Assembly: GCF_000001735.4 (NCBI RefSeq)
Contig: NC_003070.9
Span: forward strand, 4,402,001 to 4,466,000
Reading direction: 5' to 3'
Source of the DNA: Arabidopsis thaliana
Lineage: Eukaryota > Streptophyta > Magnoliopsida > Brassicales > Brassicaceae
Length of the DNA stretch: 64,000 nt
The position numbers were made by a program, and so were the translations under genes. This document shows, in pieces, positions 12,718-25,419 of this stretch; positions within the stretch are counted from its first letter, which is position 1; each line of letters opens with the position of its first letter. Under the pieces are notes generated by a model. That model did not search any database. It worked only from the letters and a program-made list of their open reading frames with translations, and was not told the origin of the DNA.

Positions 12718-14404
12718 AAAATGGTCCCTCTTCTTGTTTCTTTGAAAAGATCATTTCATACAAGCGATATAGACAAAGCATTTAAGAAACAACAAGTTGA
12801 GAAGTTTTGTAACACGTACGTTGTTGTAACAAAAAAAAAAAAAAAAAAGAGTAAAGACTTTGCCAAAGTTTTCGAAGACTTTACCTTTGCCATGGTTAAG
12901 GAGCCCAAAACGAAGCAAGCAACTGATCCCCGAGTCTCAAGTATTGACTTCGAAAACAAATATTAATATATATAATACACATATATATATATATATATAT
13001 ATATATGTAAAGCATATTAATTGATATGTAAATAACTATTATAAGATTTTAAGAGTAAATAAATAGTATGCCAAAACAATAATTTGAATACTTATACTAC
13101 TATTTTGAGTTTTTGATTTTCAATTAAACATTCAATGACAAAAACAAAAAGGGAACTAATTGAATTATTGCATCTTATGCATATACTATATTTCATAGAT
13201 CCAACATTAAAATAAACTAACTGTTATTTTAGACCATTGTTTTCTTTAAAATAATTGTTGCTTTTTGCCCACAGAAATTAATAATGTGTTGTTTTAGGAT
13301 TTTAGTGTAAATTCTGATAAATAATGTCTAAACTTTCTCTATATAAATTAATGAAAATATGAAATAAATTTTTTCTTCTTAATTCGCTTGAAAATAAAAA
13401 AAAATGACATGAATATGGAAAACATCATTGTGAATTTTTTTGTTAGTTAGTCAGTTAAAGTAAAGATTATGGAAGTTTTGTTTTGGTAAACTTACAAAAA
13501 CAAATATTAATTGTAACAAAAATTGATTTCAAACTCTCTCTCTTTCTCATTTATATAACTTTATTTTTCACAAATCACAATGCACAACTCAAAAAAATTA
13601 GAATGTTTAAAGTAGATAATGCAAACAAAAAACTCTCAAATCGATTTGATATTAATTAAATGAATCTCTTGATCTTCAAATTGAGTTACAATCTAACCTT
13701 TTCTATTTAGATAAAATGTGAAAATTTATTTTAGAACTTATACTGAACACAGAGACGTAACGAAGAGAAACAGAAAACTAAAAAATATGTTGTAAATACG
13801 ACAAAAGACTATAAAAGTTAATGACATTCACGAAATTTACACGTTCTAATGGTCGATGACACAAGGAAACTTTCAATGTTGCCACAAGTGAATTGAGATC
13901 TCAAGTCAGCCTCCAATACTTCTGAAAGAGCGGTGCTAACCCTCTTAATACAAAATTTATATATCTAAACAAAACACCGTACTAAACCAAACAATCTTAG
14001 ATTCAATCGCGGTGCTTACAATCTAACTTAGTTATAACAAAATTTATATATCTAAACGAAAACTAAACACCACATTAAACTCAACCATCTTAGATTCAAT
14101 CAAAACCAAGATTTAATATATTTTATTTTTCATCTAGAAAGAAAAACCAGAAAACCTTTATGTAATGATTCAAGTTTTTTTTTATACCATCACACTAAAA
14201 ATAAAAAGATAGCATTCAAAATCCAAAAATAAATAAATATTAAAATGATTACATCAACGCTTCACAAGAACATAAATCCATGAAAATGTCACAGCTTTAA
14301 CACTCTCCTTCTCTATAAATACTCATAACCTCAAACCTGAGATTCCTCATTCCTTAAACCCCTAAACCTCCAAAATTCTCTGAACCTTCACAAAGATCAC
14401 AAAA
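12718..14404. promoter_or_regulatory. Spacer and NRT2.5 promoter
   Basis: AT-rich, with an (AT)n run near 12975-13005 and a poly-A run near 12831-12849. Two related segments, about 13957-14010 and 14039-14101, both contain AAAATTTATATATCTAAAC and end in ATCTTAGATTCAATC; they form a diverged direct repeat. A TATAAATA box at 14314-14321 lies about 90 bp before the NRT2.5 ATG, so transcription should start near 14345. Confidence 0.6.
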
Positions 14405-16337
14405 ATGGAGGTCGAAGGCAAAGGAGGAGAAGCTGGAACCACCACCACAACCGCACCTCGGAGGTTCGCACTTCCGGTGGACGCGGAGAACAAAGCAACA
14501 ACTTTCCGACTATTCTCAGTCGCTAAACCTCACATGAGAGCTTTCCATCTCTCATGGTTTCAATTCTTTTGCTGCTTCGTCTCCACTTTCGCAGCTCCGC
14601 CTCTCCTCCCTGTTATCCGTGAAAATCTTAACCTCACCGCCACCGACATCGGAAACGCCGGAATAGCCTCTGTCTCCGGCGCTGTTTTCGCTCGTATCGT
14701 CATGGGCACGGCATGTGATCTTTTCGGTCCACGTCTAGCCTCCGCCGCTTTGACGCTCTCCACCGCTCCCGCCGTCTATTTCACCGCCGGGATAAAGTCT
14801 CCGATCGGGTTTATCATGGTGAGATTCTTCGCCGGATTCTCTCTCGCCACTTTCGTCTCGACTCAGTTCTGGATGAGCTCCATGTTCTCTGGACCCGTCG
14901 TGGGTTCGGCTAACGGAATCGCCGCCGGGTGGGGTAACCTCGGAGGAGGCGCGACGCAGCTGATCATGCCCATCGTGTTCTCGTTGATTCGTAATATGGG
15001 AGCCACCAAGTTCACCGCGTGGAGGATCGCTTTTTTCATCCCCGGTCTCTTTCAGACTCTCTCTGCTTTCGCCGTTCTCTTGTTCGGTCAGGTAACAAAC
15101 CAATCACACTCACCGGTTCAGTTATTTTGGTTTTTTCAACTAATCCGGTTTTGAGAATTTATCACCAAGTTATTTTTTGTTTTGGTTAAATTTACTTTCT
15201 TTGTATAGTCAGTTTATCCTGTTCTATATAAATGATTAAACCGATTCGTTTAGGTGCAAACCCGGTTTATTGATACCGGTTTGGGTCGTCTAGTAGAGTC
15301 TTTAGTCGGTTAATCATGGTCGAGTTTCAGTGGATATGGACAATAACTGTTTAATCATCTAAGTTGTGTCTATTACAAGGAATAGTAAAAGGATACATTT
15401 GTTTTGTCTTATGTTTGCTATATGTTTTTGGAAATGAGTAGGATCTTCCTGATGGAGATTATTGGGCGATGCATAAATCTGGAGAGAGGGAGAAAGATGA
15501 TGTGGGGAAAGTGATATCTAATGGAATCAAAAACTATAGGGGATGGATAACAGCATTAGCATATGGCTATTGTTTTGGAGTAGAGCTTACCATTGACAAC
15601 ATCATCGCAGAATATTTCTTCGATAGATTCCATTTAAAGCTCCAGACAGCAGGGATTATAGCAGCGAGTTTTGGACTAGCCAATTTTTTCGCTAGACCTG
15701 GAGGAGGAATTTTCTCTGATTTTATGTCGAGACGGTTTGGGATGAGAGGAAGGTTGTGGGCTTGGTGGATTGTGCAAACATCAGGAGGTGTATTATGCGC
15801 ATGTCTTGGCCAGATTTCTTCCTTGACAGTGTCTATAATTGTTATGCTTGTCTTCTCTGTATTCGTCCAAGCCGCTTGTGGACTTACCTTTGGCGTTGTT
15901 CCCTTTATTTCTAGAAGGTAACATACATTTTGGTATTGAGTTGCTTGATTGGTTATTCAACATTTTTGCTTACAAAAGTTTGTTTATGCAGATCTCTTGG
16001 GGTGGTATCGGGAATGACTGGTGCGGGAGGCAATGTAGGCGCGGTCTTAACACAGTTGATATTCTTCAAAGGATCGACATACACGAGAGAGACGGGTATA
16101 ACTCTAATGGGGGTAATGTCAATCGCATGTTCATTACCAATATGCTTGATTTACTTTCCGCAATGGGGAGGTATGTTTTGTGGACCCTCTTCCAAAAAAG
16201 TAACTGAAGAAGACTATTATCTCGCCGAATGGAACGATGAAGAGAAAGAAAAGAACTTACATATCGGAAGCCAAAAATTTGCGGAAACCAGCATTAGCGA
16301 AAGAGGTCGAGCCACAACGACTCATCCCCAAACTTGA
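14405..16337 (+). CDS. NRT2.5: High-affinity nitrate transporter NRT2.5
   Basis: Plasma-membrane nitrate/proton symporter of the nitrate-nitrite porter branch of the major facilitator superfamily. Exons 14405-15091, 15442-15917 and 15992-16337 splice to 502 codons, the known NRT2.5 length. A hydrophilic N-terminus (residues 1-45) is followed by about twelve hydrophobic segments. The MFS loop motif [10 protein letters not shown] (residues 101-110) and the family signature [12 protein letters not shown] (174-185) are present, and the related [15 protein letters not shown] occurs after the second intron. The C-terminal tail is polar. In Arabidopsis, NRT2.5 is the member induced by long nitrogen starvation and works with the partner NAR2.1 (established knowledge). 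The neighbouring MATE gene follows on the same strand but is a separate unit. Confidence 0.96.
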
Positions 16338-17848
16338 TAAATTCATGGTGTTTTTTTTGTTTATATGTATCGACTGTTGACTATGTTTTTGTCTTCTTCT
16401 CTTTTGTTTTTCTTAAGAGTTTTCAAGAACTCAATTTCTTGATTTTATTTATAATTGTGTGATAAGTTGTGTATGTTATGTAAAACCTACTACTGGTTAC
16501 TGCTTTCTTTGTAATGGAAGGCTTTTGTAAATGTTTGTTCATCATGGAATGAACAAACGTATTTTCATTTAGTATACATATTTTGTTTTTTAGTTATCTT
16601 TTGTTGATCGTGATAATAATGATTTGACCACAAGAATACAAACCAGTAGATTCATAATTTATTATACACTGTTAGTCTGTTAACCTTGTAAACCAAAAAC
16701 GTTTCGATATTCATATGCTCTTTTACATCAAACACTCGGTTATTTGTTTTATCCAAATAACTATGACAATTACATAGTTACTAATTGGTACTTTATTTCA
16801 TTATCAGATATTAACTGAGTTGAAAACAAAATTAGATAGCAGTTGAATTAAACTTTCTATTAGTATTACATCATTAAGTGTTTTTAGGTGACCAAAAAAA
16901 ACAACAATTACATTCTTCCCACTTTACAAATACTTTTAAAACAAAACAGCTTGTCTTTTATGTCAAAGTTCATTGAAAGATGAACTTACTTTGGTATATT
17001 ACAGATACCATGAAACCTTAAAATCTTCAATAGATCACATCTTTTTAGCCCAACATCTTTATTTTATTTACTTTTGGGCATATTTAGCCCAACATCTTTG
17101 GCAGGGAAGAAAAACTTTGTAATCTTCTCGCTATGCCATTGGGCTAGAAAGGCCATTATGGGCCTATTCTTATTTCATTATGTCTCTAGTGGGCCTACTA
17201 CTGTCTTTACTATCTTGGCCAATTAGAATAAAATCTTTATTGTATGTTTCCCAATCTACCACATTGTCACAAACACTCACAATAATTGCTCCGCACGTAG
17301 CAAGAAGTAGGCCATATGGAGTCCACGACACAAAGATTTGAATGGTCAAAGATATATAACAAAACAAAAGAAATAAAAGAGTTGTCGCATGTTCTTATAT
17401 AAACGATTTATATATTATAACTGCATTTTACATTATTGTATTGTTTAGCCGAGTCGTGCGAATGGAATATCAAATCGTCATCCTTTTGATTTTGAATGAC
17501 AATTATACAGTAATGGAGACACACACACAAACATATAAACTATTAAATTCTACTGTGAAACGCTAAGTCAATAAGATTAACTGGTGTAAAGCTGTCTGAT
17601 TAACAAAAACTTAAGTGTGAAAGCTGTCTTTTACCACTCTTCCAAACACTCGTAAGTCGTACCAAATCTAGTTCTTTATTTATTTTTTAATCGTTCTCTA
17701 TATTATATAAAAGAGAAAATAAAACTATTAACTTCTATATAATTCATAAACCATTGATTCCTAAAGATTACAAAATCATTGATCTCCTTCTTCTTCTTTA
17801 ACTTTAAGCACTCTCTTTCTCTCTTTCTCTTTCTCTTGTCGTCGGAGA
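16338..17848. other. NRT2.5 3' region and MATE gene promoter
   Basis: Holds the NRT2.5 3' UTR up to about 16560. A short direct repeat, TTAGCCCAACATCTTT, occurs at about 17046 and 17087. GGGCC/TGGGC motifs cluster at 17140-17200. A pyrimidine-rich leader (CTCTTTCTCT repeats, 17810-17840) precedes the MATE start. One minus-strand open frame at 17170-17367 is noted among the findings; I do not call it a gene. Confidence 0.5.
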
Positions 17849-20462
17849 ATGGAGAAAGATAATGACTTCAAGGATCCGTTTCTGGCGTCAACTGAGGAGG
17901 AGGAGCTCGACCCGGCGACCCAAAAAGCATTGATGGAGTATCTTGGAGTCGGAAGCAGAGCATCTTCTCTTGTCTCCTTCTCCTCTACCGCCGTCGATAT
18001 CCCTCCAATCTCCGGTGTCGGAGACTTTGTCAGAGAGTTTAGAATCGAGTCTAGAAAGCTATGGAAACTAGCTGGCCCTGCCATTTTTACAACGATGAGC
18101 CAATACTCTCTCGGAGCCGTCACTCAAGTTTTCGCCGGACATATTAGCACTCTTGCTCTTGCCGCCGTCTCCATTGAGAACTCCGTCATCGCCGGCTTTT
18201 CATTTGGTATCATGGTACGTTTTACATTGATATGTCTCCCCTGATCACATTTTTCCCTTTCTGTTATGGAACGTATACATTTAACAAATCTTTTGCATCT
18301 CTTTATAGACTAAAATAAATGATTTATTATACTTTCAAATCATTTTTCACACCAAATTCAAAGTATTAAGAATCTACAATCGATCAACTTTAATCTTTTT
18401 ATATAACAACCTATATATATCATTTTGTTGTATATTTGCCATACTATAAAACTAGTTTAATATGATTTTGGTAGTTTGTATGCAAATTTCTTACGGCTAT
18501 TATTTGTATGTATGGTGCCTTTAGCTTGGAATGGGAAGTGCGTTGGAAACGCTATGCGGACAAGCGTTTGGAGCAGGGAAAGTATCAATGCTTGGCGTTT
18601 ACTTACAACGCTCGTGGGTTATTCTAAGCGTAACCGCTCTCTTCCTTTCTCTAATCTATATCTTCGCGGCTCCAATCCTGACCTTTATAGGCCAAACCGC
18701 TGCAATCTCGGCCATGGCAGGGATTTTCTCCATTTACATGATCCCACAAATCTTTGCCTACGCTATCAACTTCCCAACGGCGAAGTTTTTGCAATCACAA
18801 AGCAAGATCATGGTCATGGCTGGAATATCCGGTGTGGTTCTTGTGATCCATAGTTTCTTCACGTGGCTAGTCATGTCTAGGTTACACTGGGGACTTCCTG
18901 GTTTAGCTTTAGTGCTTAACACGTCGTGGTGGGTCATCGTTGTTGCACAACTTGTGTATATCTTTAATTGTACGTGTGGAGAGGCTTGGTCTGGATTTAC
19001 GTGGGAGGCTTTTCACAATTTGTGGGGGTTTGTTAAATTGTCTTTGGCTTCTGCTGCCATGCTCTGGTGAGTGCAAACCTTTTTTCTCTTCCAATTATTT
19101 TGGTCCGATTTGATCCAACCCCATTAATGAATTCATATTTTAAATACAATTTATTTACTTTTGTAGTTTGGAGATTTGGTATTTTATGGCACTCGTATTA
19201 TTTGCTGGATATTTGAAGAATGCTGAAGTCTCCGTAGCTGCACTCTCCATATGGTAAAATTTGTTATATCTCTTAAACTAATTAACATCTTTACAACATT
19301 TAAGGTTTACATGATTTGTTATTTGATTCATTTATTTATTATCAGAGAGATTCTCTGAATAAAGACTAGACCCAACGTGCGTAGTAGTCTCTTGTTTTGT
19401 TTAATAATCAATGTCCTTAATGTATTAAGAATTCAAAATTTTGAATACTTCCACTGCAAAGAAATTTCTAATGATTTGTTTTCCTTAATTAATGGTGTGT
19501 GGAATATGAAGCATGAACATTTTGGGATGGGCAGCTATGGTTGCGTTTGGGACAAACGCAGCAGTAAGGTAAATTCTAGCGTGTGAAATAAAACTAACTC
19601 TTTACAAATTCTACACATCTAACAAGTGCCAAGCTAATAATACATTTTTGTTGGCAGTGTGAGAGTGTCAAATGAGCTAGGAGCTAGCCACCCAAGAACG
19701 GCCAAGTTTTCTCTAGTTGTGGCTGTGATATTGTCGACAGCAATTGGGATGTTTATAGCAGCCGGCCTACTCTTCTTCCGCAATGAGTACCCGGTTTTGT
19801 TTGTGGAAGATGAAGAAGTTAGAAATGTGGTTAGAGAACTCACGCCAATGCTTGCCTTTTGCATTGTCATCAACAATGTTCAACCTGTATTGTCTGGTAA
19901 TATTTGTTTAGTGGACTCCAATAGTCCAATATAATATGGTTGTACATAACGTAAACCGAATGTATATGAGATTATGATAAATTTGATAACGCAGGAGTGG
20001 CTGTGGGAGCGGGATGGCAAGCAGTTGTAGCGTATGTGAACATAGCATGCTACTACTTGTTCGGAGTCCCATTTGGTCTATTATTGGGATTTAAGCTTGA
20101 ATATGGAGTAATGGTAATGAAATTCACATCCTTTTATCTAAAAGTAAAACCTTTATCAAGGAAAGACGAAAGACCGGGGTTTTTGATGTTTTGGAAACCT
20201 ATTTTGATCAGGGAATTTGGTGGGGGATGGTGACGGGAACTTTTGTTCAATCGATAGTCCTGACTTGGATGATCTGCAAAACCAATTGGGAGAAAGAGGT
20301 AAGAAACCAAAACACTTTAAGACCGAATAGTCACGACCTCGCTCACCGAGTTTATTGTTCTAATCTTTTGAATGATATATATATTTGTAGGCTTCAATGG
20401 CAGAGGAAAGGATAAAAGAATGGGGAGGAGTACCTGCAGAGAAAGAGACTCTTTTGAACTAG
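17849..20462 (+). CDS. DTX31: MATE efflux carrier (DETOXIFICATION 31 / RSH2)
   Basis: Multidrug and toxic compound extrusion family antiporter, which exports small organic molecules in exchange for protons. Eight exons: 17849-18214, 18525-19066, 19167-19253, 19512-19568, 19658-19896, 19995-20113, 20212-20298, 20391-20462. They total 523 codons including stop. Both MATE repeats are recognisable: LAGPAIFTTMSQYSLGAVTQ at the first helix, ALETLCGQAFGAGK (plant MATE signature), MLCLEIWYFM formed across the exon 2/3 junction, SVRVSNELGASHPR formed across exon 4/5, and GAGWQAVVAYVNIACYY in exon 6. The N-terminus is acidic (EEEELDPATQ). All introns have GT-AG ends. The family member At1g12950 is known as a root-hair-specific gene; substrate is unknown. 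Confidence 0.95.
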
Positions 20463-20706
20463 AAAGAGTTATTACTTCAAGACATATTGATGAGTCTTTC
20501 AGATCACATTTTTGTATACGAACCTTAAAAGCAAAATTTGGTTCTCTCTTTCTAAAAAATCTGTAACTTGTTATGTCATCAAACGCTGACAAGATATGTT
20601 ATAACGCTGATAATTATCTATAAACAATTTGACTTTTGAGAATTGGGGTCTTAATGAAAAGTTACCAAATCATTTAGAATAATACTACTCGCTTGTCAGA
20701 AGTTGC

Positions 20707-21155
20707 TTAGTATAGTAGAAACGTGAGGACAACAGCACTACCAGCTTCCTTAATCTTCTTTTCATCTGTATTCGACACAAGCTTAGCCTTGACAACAACA
20801 GGTTTATTCTCCGGCAAGAAACCTTTCCCTAAAACCTTAAAATATCCAAATTGAGTAACATCAATCATAGACACATAGTGTTTCGTTGCTTAGTCCATAA
20901 CGTCCTGAGGAACCATCGACCAAAGCTTGTCAAGATTGACGATCTGGCAGTAAAACTTGTTCCTGAGCTTGTGGAAATACCTCATACCAACTTTAACAAA
21001 ATATCCAGGATGATACTTGTCGAAGAGGATACGGTGTGATGCATACCACCGGCGTTACCACGACTTCCGGGAAGCTTACGGTGCTTTCCAAAACGACCAT
21101 GTCCAACAGATACGTGTTCTCTAAGATTTCTTGTCTTCTTCCTGCTAGTCGTCAT
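20707..21155 (-). pseudogene. RPL27AA: 60S ribosomal protein L27a relic
   Basis: The product of intact paralogues is a large-subunit (uL15) protein. Here the first ATG (21155) opens [20 protein letters not shown] and GNAGGMHH. One base is then missing in the histidine codons near 21039, and the frame ends soon after. The correct continuation ([20 protein letters not shown], then [14 protein letters not shown]) lies in another frame and meets an in-frame TAA near 20890. Homology resumes with [15 protein letters not shown] and [20 protein letters not shown]. So it carries at least one frameshift and one nonsense codon. There is no intron. Some catalogues list this locus as a short coding gene of about 104 aa. 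The promoter looks intact (see the regulatory entry). Confidence 0.85.
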
Positions 21156-21270
21156 TTCTCACCGATTGAAATTAGGGTTTCACAAGAAAAAATGGGTATT
21201 AAGGTTTATATGTTTTTACGCGGCAAGTAATAATGGGCTTATCATTGGGCCTTAAGAGCGAGAAGAGCCA
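21156..21270 (-). promoter_or_regulatory. Ribosomal-protein-type promoter of the L27a relic
   Basis: Read on the minus strand, the leader contains AAACCCTAAT, a telo-box, at about 21171-21180. Upstream are two site II-like elements, AGGCCCAA and AAGCCCAT, around 21233-21254. This pair is characteristic of plant ribosomal protein genes. It lies between two divergent genes, so it may also affect PIRL3, whose ATG is about 570 bp from the relic's ATG. Confidence 0.6.
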
Positions 21271-21726
21271 GAAGAATCCGGTTCCGATTTTTTAGTCAAA
21301 CCAAATAAAGCCGAAATTAAATTCTGCTGGATTTGGTTTGAAAATTCGTTATTTTAACAGGAAATAAAAACGGTCTAATAAGAATAAAAATCTATTCGAA
21401 AAATAAGAACAATTTTTATAAAATAAAATAAAAAAATATATTTAGAAAGTGTTATCTTAGGAAAACTATTCGAAAAAAATATTTAATCAATCATTATCTC
21501 TGCCTGATTTTATATGATTTTCACTTTTCTATAAATATTTGACATTTCATTGTAATTATCCAATTGTTCATCACATTAATTGTTTACAAAATATTTCTTA
21601 CCCTTTTTATAGATAATGAGAATGATCTAGTTTTGTTGTAATTTCGTTTCTTTCCTTCTTCACTCGTTAAATTTTCGTTTAATCAGACATCGATCTCAAA
21701 AGCTCTCATCTTCAATCTCATTGAGA

Positions 21727-23632
21727 ATGGATCATGATCTCGAGATCTTCCCTTTACTCTCCTACGTCCTCCACCATTCCGATCCCGCTTCTCACGCGCC
21801 ACCGTCTCTAGCGATTCAGCAATCTCTTGCGAATCGTTATCCCCTTCTCACCAATCCTTATGTAATCTCCTCGTTGATTGAATCAATTCCCAGTACAATC
21901 ACGCAGACCCTTTTCGTATTTGGCTCTCTTGGGCCACGACCTGATCCTTTAGCTGTCTCTTCTGCTCGGTCTAAGATCCGAGAGATCAAAGAGAATGATT
22001 CTTTATCGCCGGAAGATGCGGCTAAGGAAGAGCAGGTTTACGCTGCGGTTGTGAGTTTAGAGGAAGTTCATGAAGGATATGAGAAGCAGTTAAGAGATTT
22101 GGAGGAGGAGATTGGTAGGGTTTATGCTTCGGCGGTTGAATCATTGAGCGGTGGTGATGAAGTGAATGAGGAGGTTTTAGCGGTGATTAAAGACGCTGAA
22201 GATGGTGGAGTCGTTGAAAGGATTGATCTTTCTGATCATGAGCTTAAGCTTCTTCCTGATGCTTTAGGGAAAATCGTCGGTTTGGTTTCACTGAATGTCT
22301 CTCGTAACAATCTCAGGGTAAATTCACTTTAGAATTTGAATCAGCTCCACATGAATGTTCGTGTTACAGTTTTAAAATTTGAATCAGCTCCACATGAATG
22401 TTCGTGTTAAAGAATACTCTCGATTATAGTTTCACAGACCTCATAAATCTCAACGAGTTCTCTGATTAGTAGAGGTTGTGAAAAAGCACGAAACTAAGTT
22501 ATGGAATTTGGAATGTGTGAGTATTATGTAGACTGGCTTTAGACTATGGAATCGATGATCATCTTTAGAGTTGCATGATGACTCATGATTTTGGTGATCC
22601 ATTTGTTTGTCTTTCAAGACTTTAGAAATCTGTGAATGTTTTTTCTTTTAGTGATTAGTAATCAGCTGTTGTGAACATTGAGTTAAACATGAGGAGATCT
22701 TGATCGGATTCATTGAGTTAAGCTGTTTTTTTGTTCTTTTGCAGTTTCTACCTGATACAATCTCAGGACTTGAGAAACTGGAGGAGCTAGATTTATCTTC
22801 AAACCGTCTCGTGTTTCTTCCCGACTCTATTGGACTGTTACTTAATTTGAGGATCTTAAATGTGACGGGGAACAAGCTAACTTTACTCCCAGAAAGCATT
22901 GCGCAATGCAGGTTTTGTGCTTTTACGTTTGTTCATCTTTCGTTTCAGCTTAGCCTATTACCTAATTCTGAAGAGAGATATGTTCTTGTGATTAGGTCAC
23001 TGGTAGAGTTAGATGCCAGCTTCAACAACTTGACTTCTTTGCCTGCAAACTTCGGATACGGATTACTCAATCTCGAAAGGCTATCGATCCAGCTGAACAA
23101 AATCCGTTTCTTCCCCAATTCCATATGTGAGATGCGTTCTCTAAGGTATCTCGACGCACACATGAACGAAATCCACGGCCTTCCAATCGCTATAGGGAGA
23201 CTCACAAACCTTGAAGTCATGAACTTGAGCAGCAACTTCAGCGACTTGATTGAACTTCCTGACACAATCTCTGATTTAGCTAACTTGAGGGAGCTAGATC
23301 TCAGCAACAACCAGATCAGAGTCTTGCCTGACTCGTTTTTCAGGCTGGAGAAGCTGGAGAAACTGAACTTGGACCAGAACCCTTTGGAGTATCCCCCACA
23401 AGAGATGGTTAACCAAAGCGCTGAAGCAGTTCGAGAGTTCATGAGGAAGAGGTGGGAAGAGATGGTGGAGGAAGAGCAATTGAGGAGTGTGATTGAAGCT
23501 GAGAAGCAACAAGGAGGAGCAACAGGTTGGCTCTCATGGGGGAGCTCCATTGTTACTAGCCTTTTCTCTGGAGGTACTCATGGTGGTGCAGCTAAGAAGC
23601 CTAAAAACTCATTTTTGGATGAACAGCTCTGA
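21727..23632 (+). CDS. PIRL3: Plant intracellular Ras-group-related LRR protein 3
   Basis: Cytoplasmic leucine-rich-repeat protein of the plant-specific PIRL family, related to animal Ras-binding LRR proteins such as SHOC-2. Exons 21727-22317, 22745-22911 and 22996-23632 give 464 aa. The N-terminal 150 residues hold a charged helical region with coiled-coil character (YEKQLRDLEEEIGRVYASAV). About ten LRRs of 23 residues follow, from RIDLSDHELKLLPDALG through LEELDLSSNRLVFLPDSIG to LRELDLSNNQIRVLPDSFF. The C-terminal cap contains NPLEYPPQEMVNQ and REFMRKRWEEM, then a Gly/Ser-rich tail. The family has roles in pollen and gametophyte development (established for some members). The first intron contains a short perfect duplication. 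The start at 21727 is the first ATG. Confidence 0.95.
22333..22409. repeat. Perfect 34-bp duplication in PIRL3 intron 1
   Basis: Positions 22333-22366 and 22376-22409 are identical (AATTTGAATCAGCTCCACAT and onward), with a 43-bp period. It looks like a recent tandem slippage event. Confidence 0.9.
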
Positions 23633-24690
23633 TTTTTTTTTTTTTGGCTTTACTATATCTAGCTAGCTTTGACGTTTTTTAGAAAAAGAAAAAAATCCGG
23701 AGTTTGGACGTTTGACTTGACTGTATTTCAATGGGCCTTTAATAACCCTTCTGAGGCCCATCTTGGGGTTATGTTTGGGTAACATTATTAATGAGCCTCT
23801 TATGTGCCTTACTGCCTTAGCCTTACGTAAGGTTTTTTTAGCTGATTTATGAATATTTTACAAAGAAAAAGATGTAACATGAGAGGAAAGGCCTTTGTGA
23901 AAAACTTTTTTCCATCAACTTTATGTGTATAGCCCAATCAAATTTCGGGTAATTATATAACTACAAGGAAAAAAATGAAAAAAGTCACAAAATAACTAAT
24001 AAAATATCTTATCTGTATACATTTTGACAAAATAGTGTAACTAAGTCATTGAATGTTCTCATTACACCAAATCCATATCCATCCATGTTGTTAAACCATG
24101 GTGGTTTTGGTCTTTACAAGTTTGTCAAATTGAACTTTAATTTTTTCCAACCAAACAAATTTGAATACATATATAACATTTAAAAAATTATAGAGCATAT
24201 AAGTTTAAGAAAATAATTAAATTTATTCCAACGACACTTGTGGGACAAAAGCTGTTGAAGAACATCTAGTTACAGAAAAAAGGAATGATGGATCTTGGGA
24301 CTAGGGTTTCTACATTAATGCACCAATAATATATAATAATATTAAGAGTAATAGTAATAAAAGAGTAGTCATTTATTATCTGCCAGTTTCTTGTTTGCTA
24401 ATGGTTTAATGGGCGTACAATGTATATGCATACATATGAATCTGACCCTAAGGTATTAGAGGTAGAGAGATTAGGAGACAATTTGATCAGAGCCAAAAAG
24501 TACTACTGATCTTACTCTAGTTTGGCAGATCATTTTGCTCCTCTTCTCTTTCTATTATTTTTCCTAATCTGAATTATTGTACACTTTTAATAGATGTTTC
24601 TTTTATTATTATTGTTAGTTAGTACTTCAAAAAAATGAAATAGTTACAGCAGATCATTTTTTTGTTTGTTTTACTGATCATATTCATACG

Positions 24691-24742
24691 TAATTTGGTG
24701 TTGAAAAGTAAGCTTATAATTTGGTGTTGAAAAGTTAGCTTA
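24691..24742. repeat. Tandem 26-bp repeat, two copies
   Basis: TAATTTGGTGTTGAAAAGTA followed by AGCTTA occurs twice in direct succession, with one mismatch. It lies in the long spacer between PIRL3 and DRN. Confidence 0.85.
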
Positions 24743-25304
24743 TCATAAGAACAATAATCAATGTGTTAATTAGTTATATAGATTAGGACCCAACTCTAGT
24801 GTAATTACTCTTCAAACAGTAAGTTTGGTCTATCTTCTCAATAGTCTAAACAAGACGTGAGCTTATATTATAATAAAGAGCATTACACCAGATTTTCCAA
24901 TAATCCAGAAGTTTCAGTTTCAATCCGAAATCTAGATAATTTATTCAAGAGTGTGGATGCATTTAATGTTATTTGGCCCAAATTTCTCAGTATATTTGAG
25001 AGAAGTAAAAATATTTATATTAAGCAATGAATTATAAGTTCTTAAAATATAAAGATAGTCAAATCACAAAGTAATATTATGTAACGCATGGGTGCTCAGG
25101 GTCCACATCATAGGGGGCAAAATGATGAGAATGATCTTTTCTTATGTCCCAAAAGGTCATTCACTTTCAACGGGATTTGTTTTTTTAACCTATTTTGTAT
25201 CACACTTTTATCTCGAAAGATTTTATTTTATTTTTTACTACTTGACGGTTTTTTTTCCTGTTTTTATTAAAGCAAGAAGGTTGATTGATTGAACTCAGAA
25301 TTTG

Positions 25305-25419
25305 GAGTTAGAATTCTTTTTGATGTTGATGAAAGATCATTATTAAAGAAATACATTTTATAATTTAGTCCTTTTTAGCAGAATTTGAGTTAGAATTCTT
25401 TTTGATGTTGATGAAGGAT
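25305..25419. repeat. 33-bp direct repeat
   Basis: GAGTTAGAATTCTTTTTGAT and the bases after it occur at 25305-25337 and again at 25387-25419, with one mismatch and about 50 bp between copies. Confidence 0.8.

Noticed and set aside
12721..12966. 81-codon frame with a Lys run
   Set aside because: The Lys run comes from a poly-A tract, the rest has no recognisable domain, and it abuts the inverted repeat.
14560..15103. Long antisense frames opposite NRT2.5 exon 1
   Set aside because: They are rich in R, G and E as expected for the complement of GC-rich codons, and NRT2.5 on the other strand is certain.
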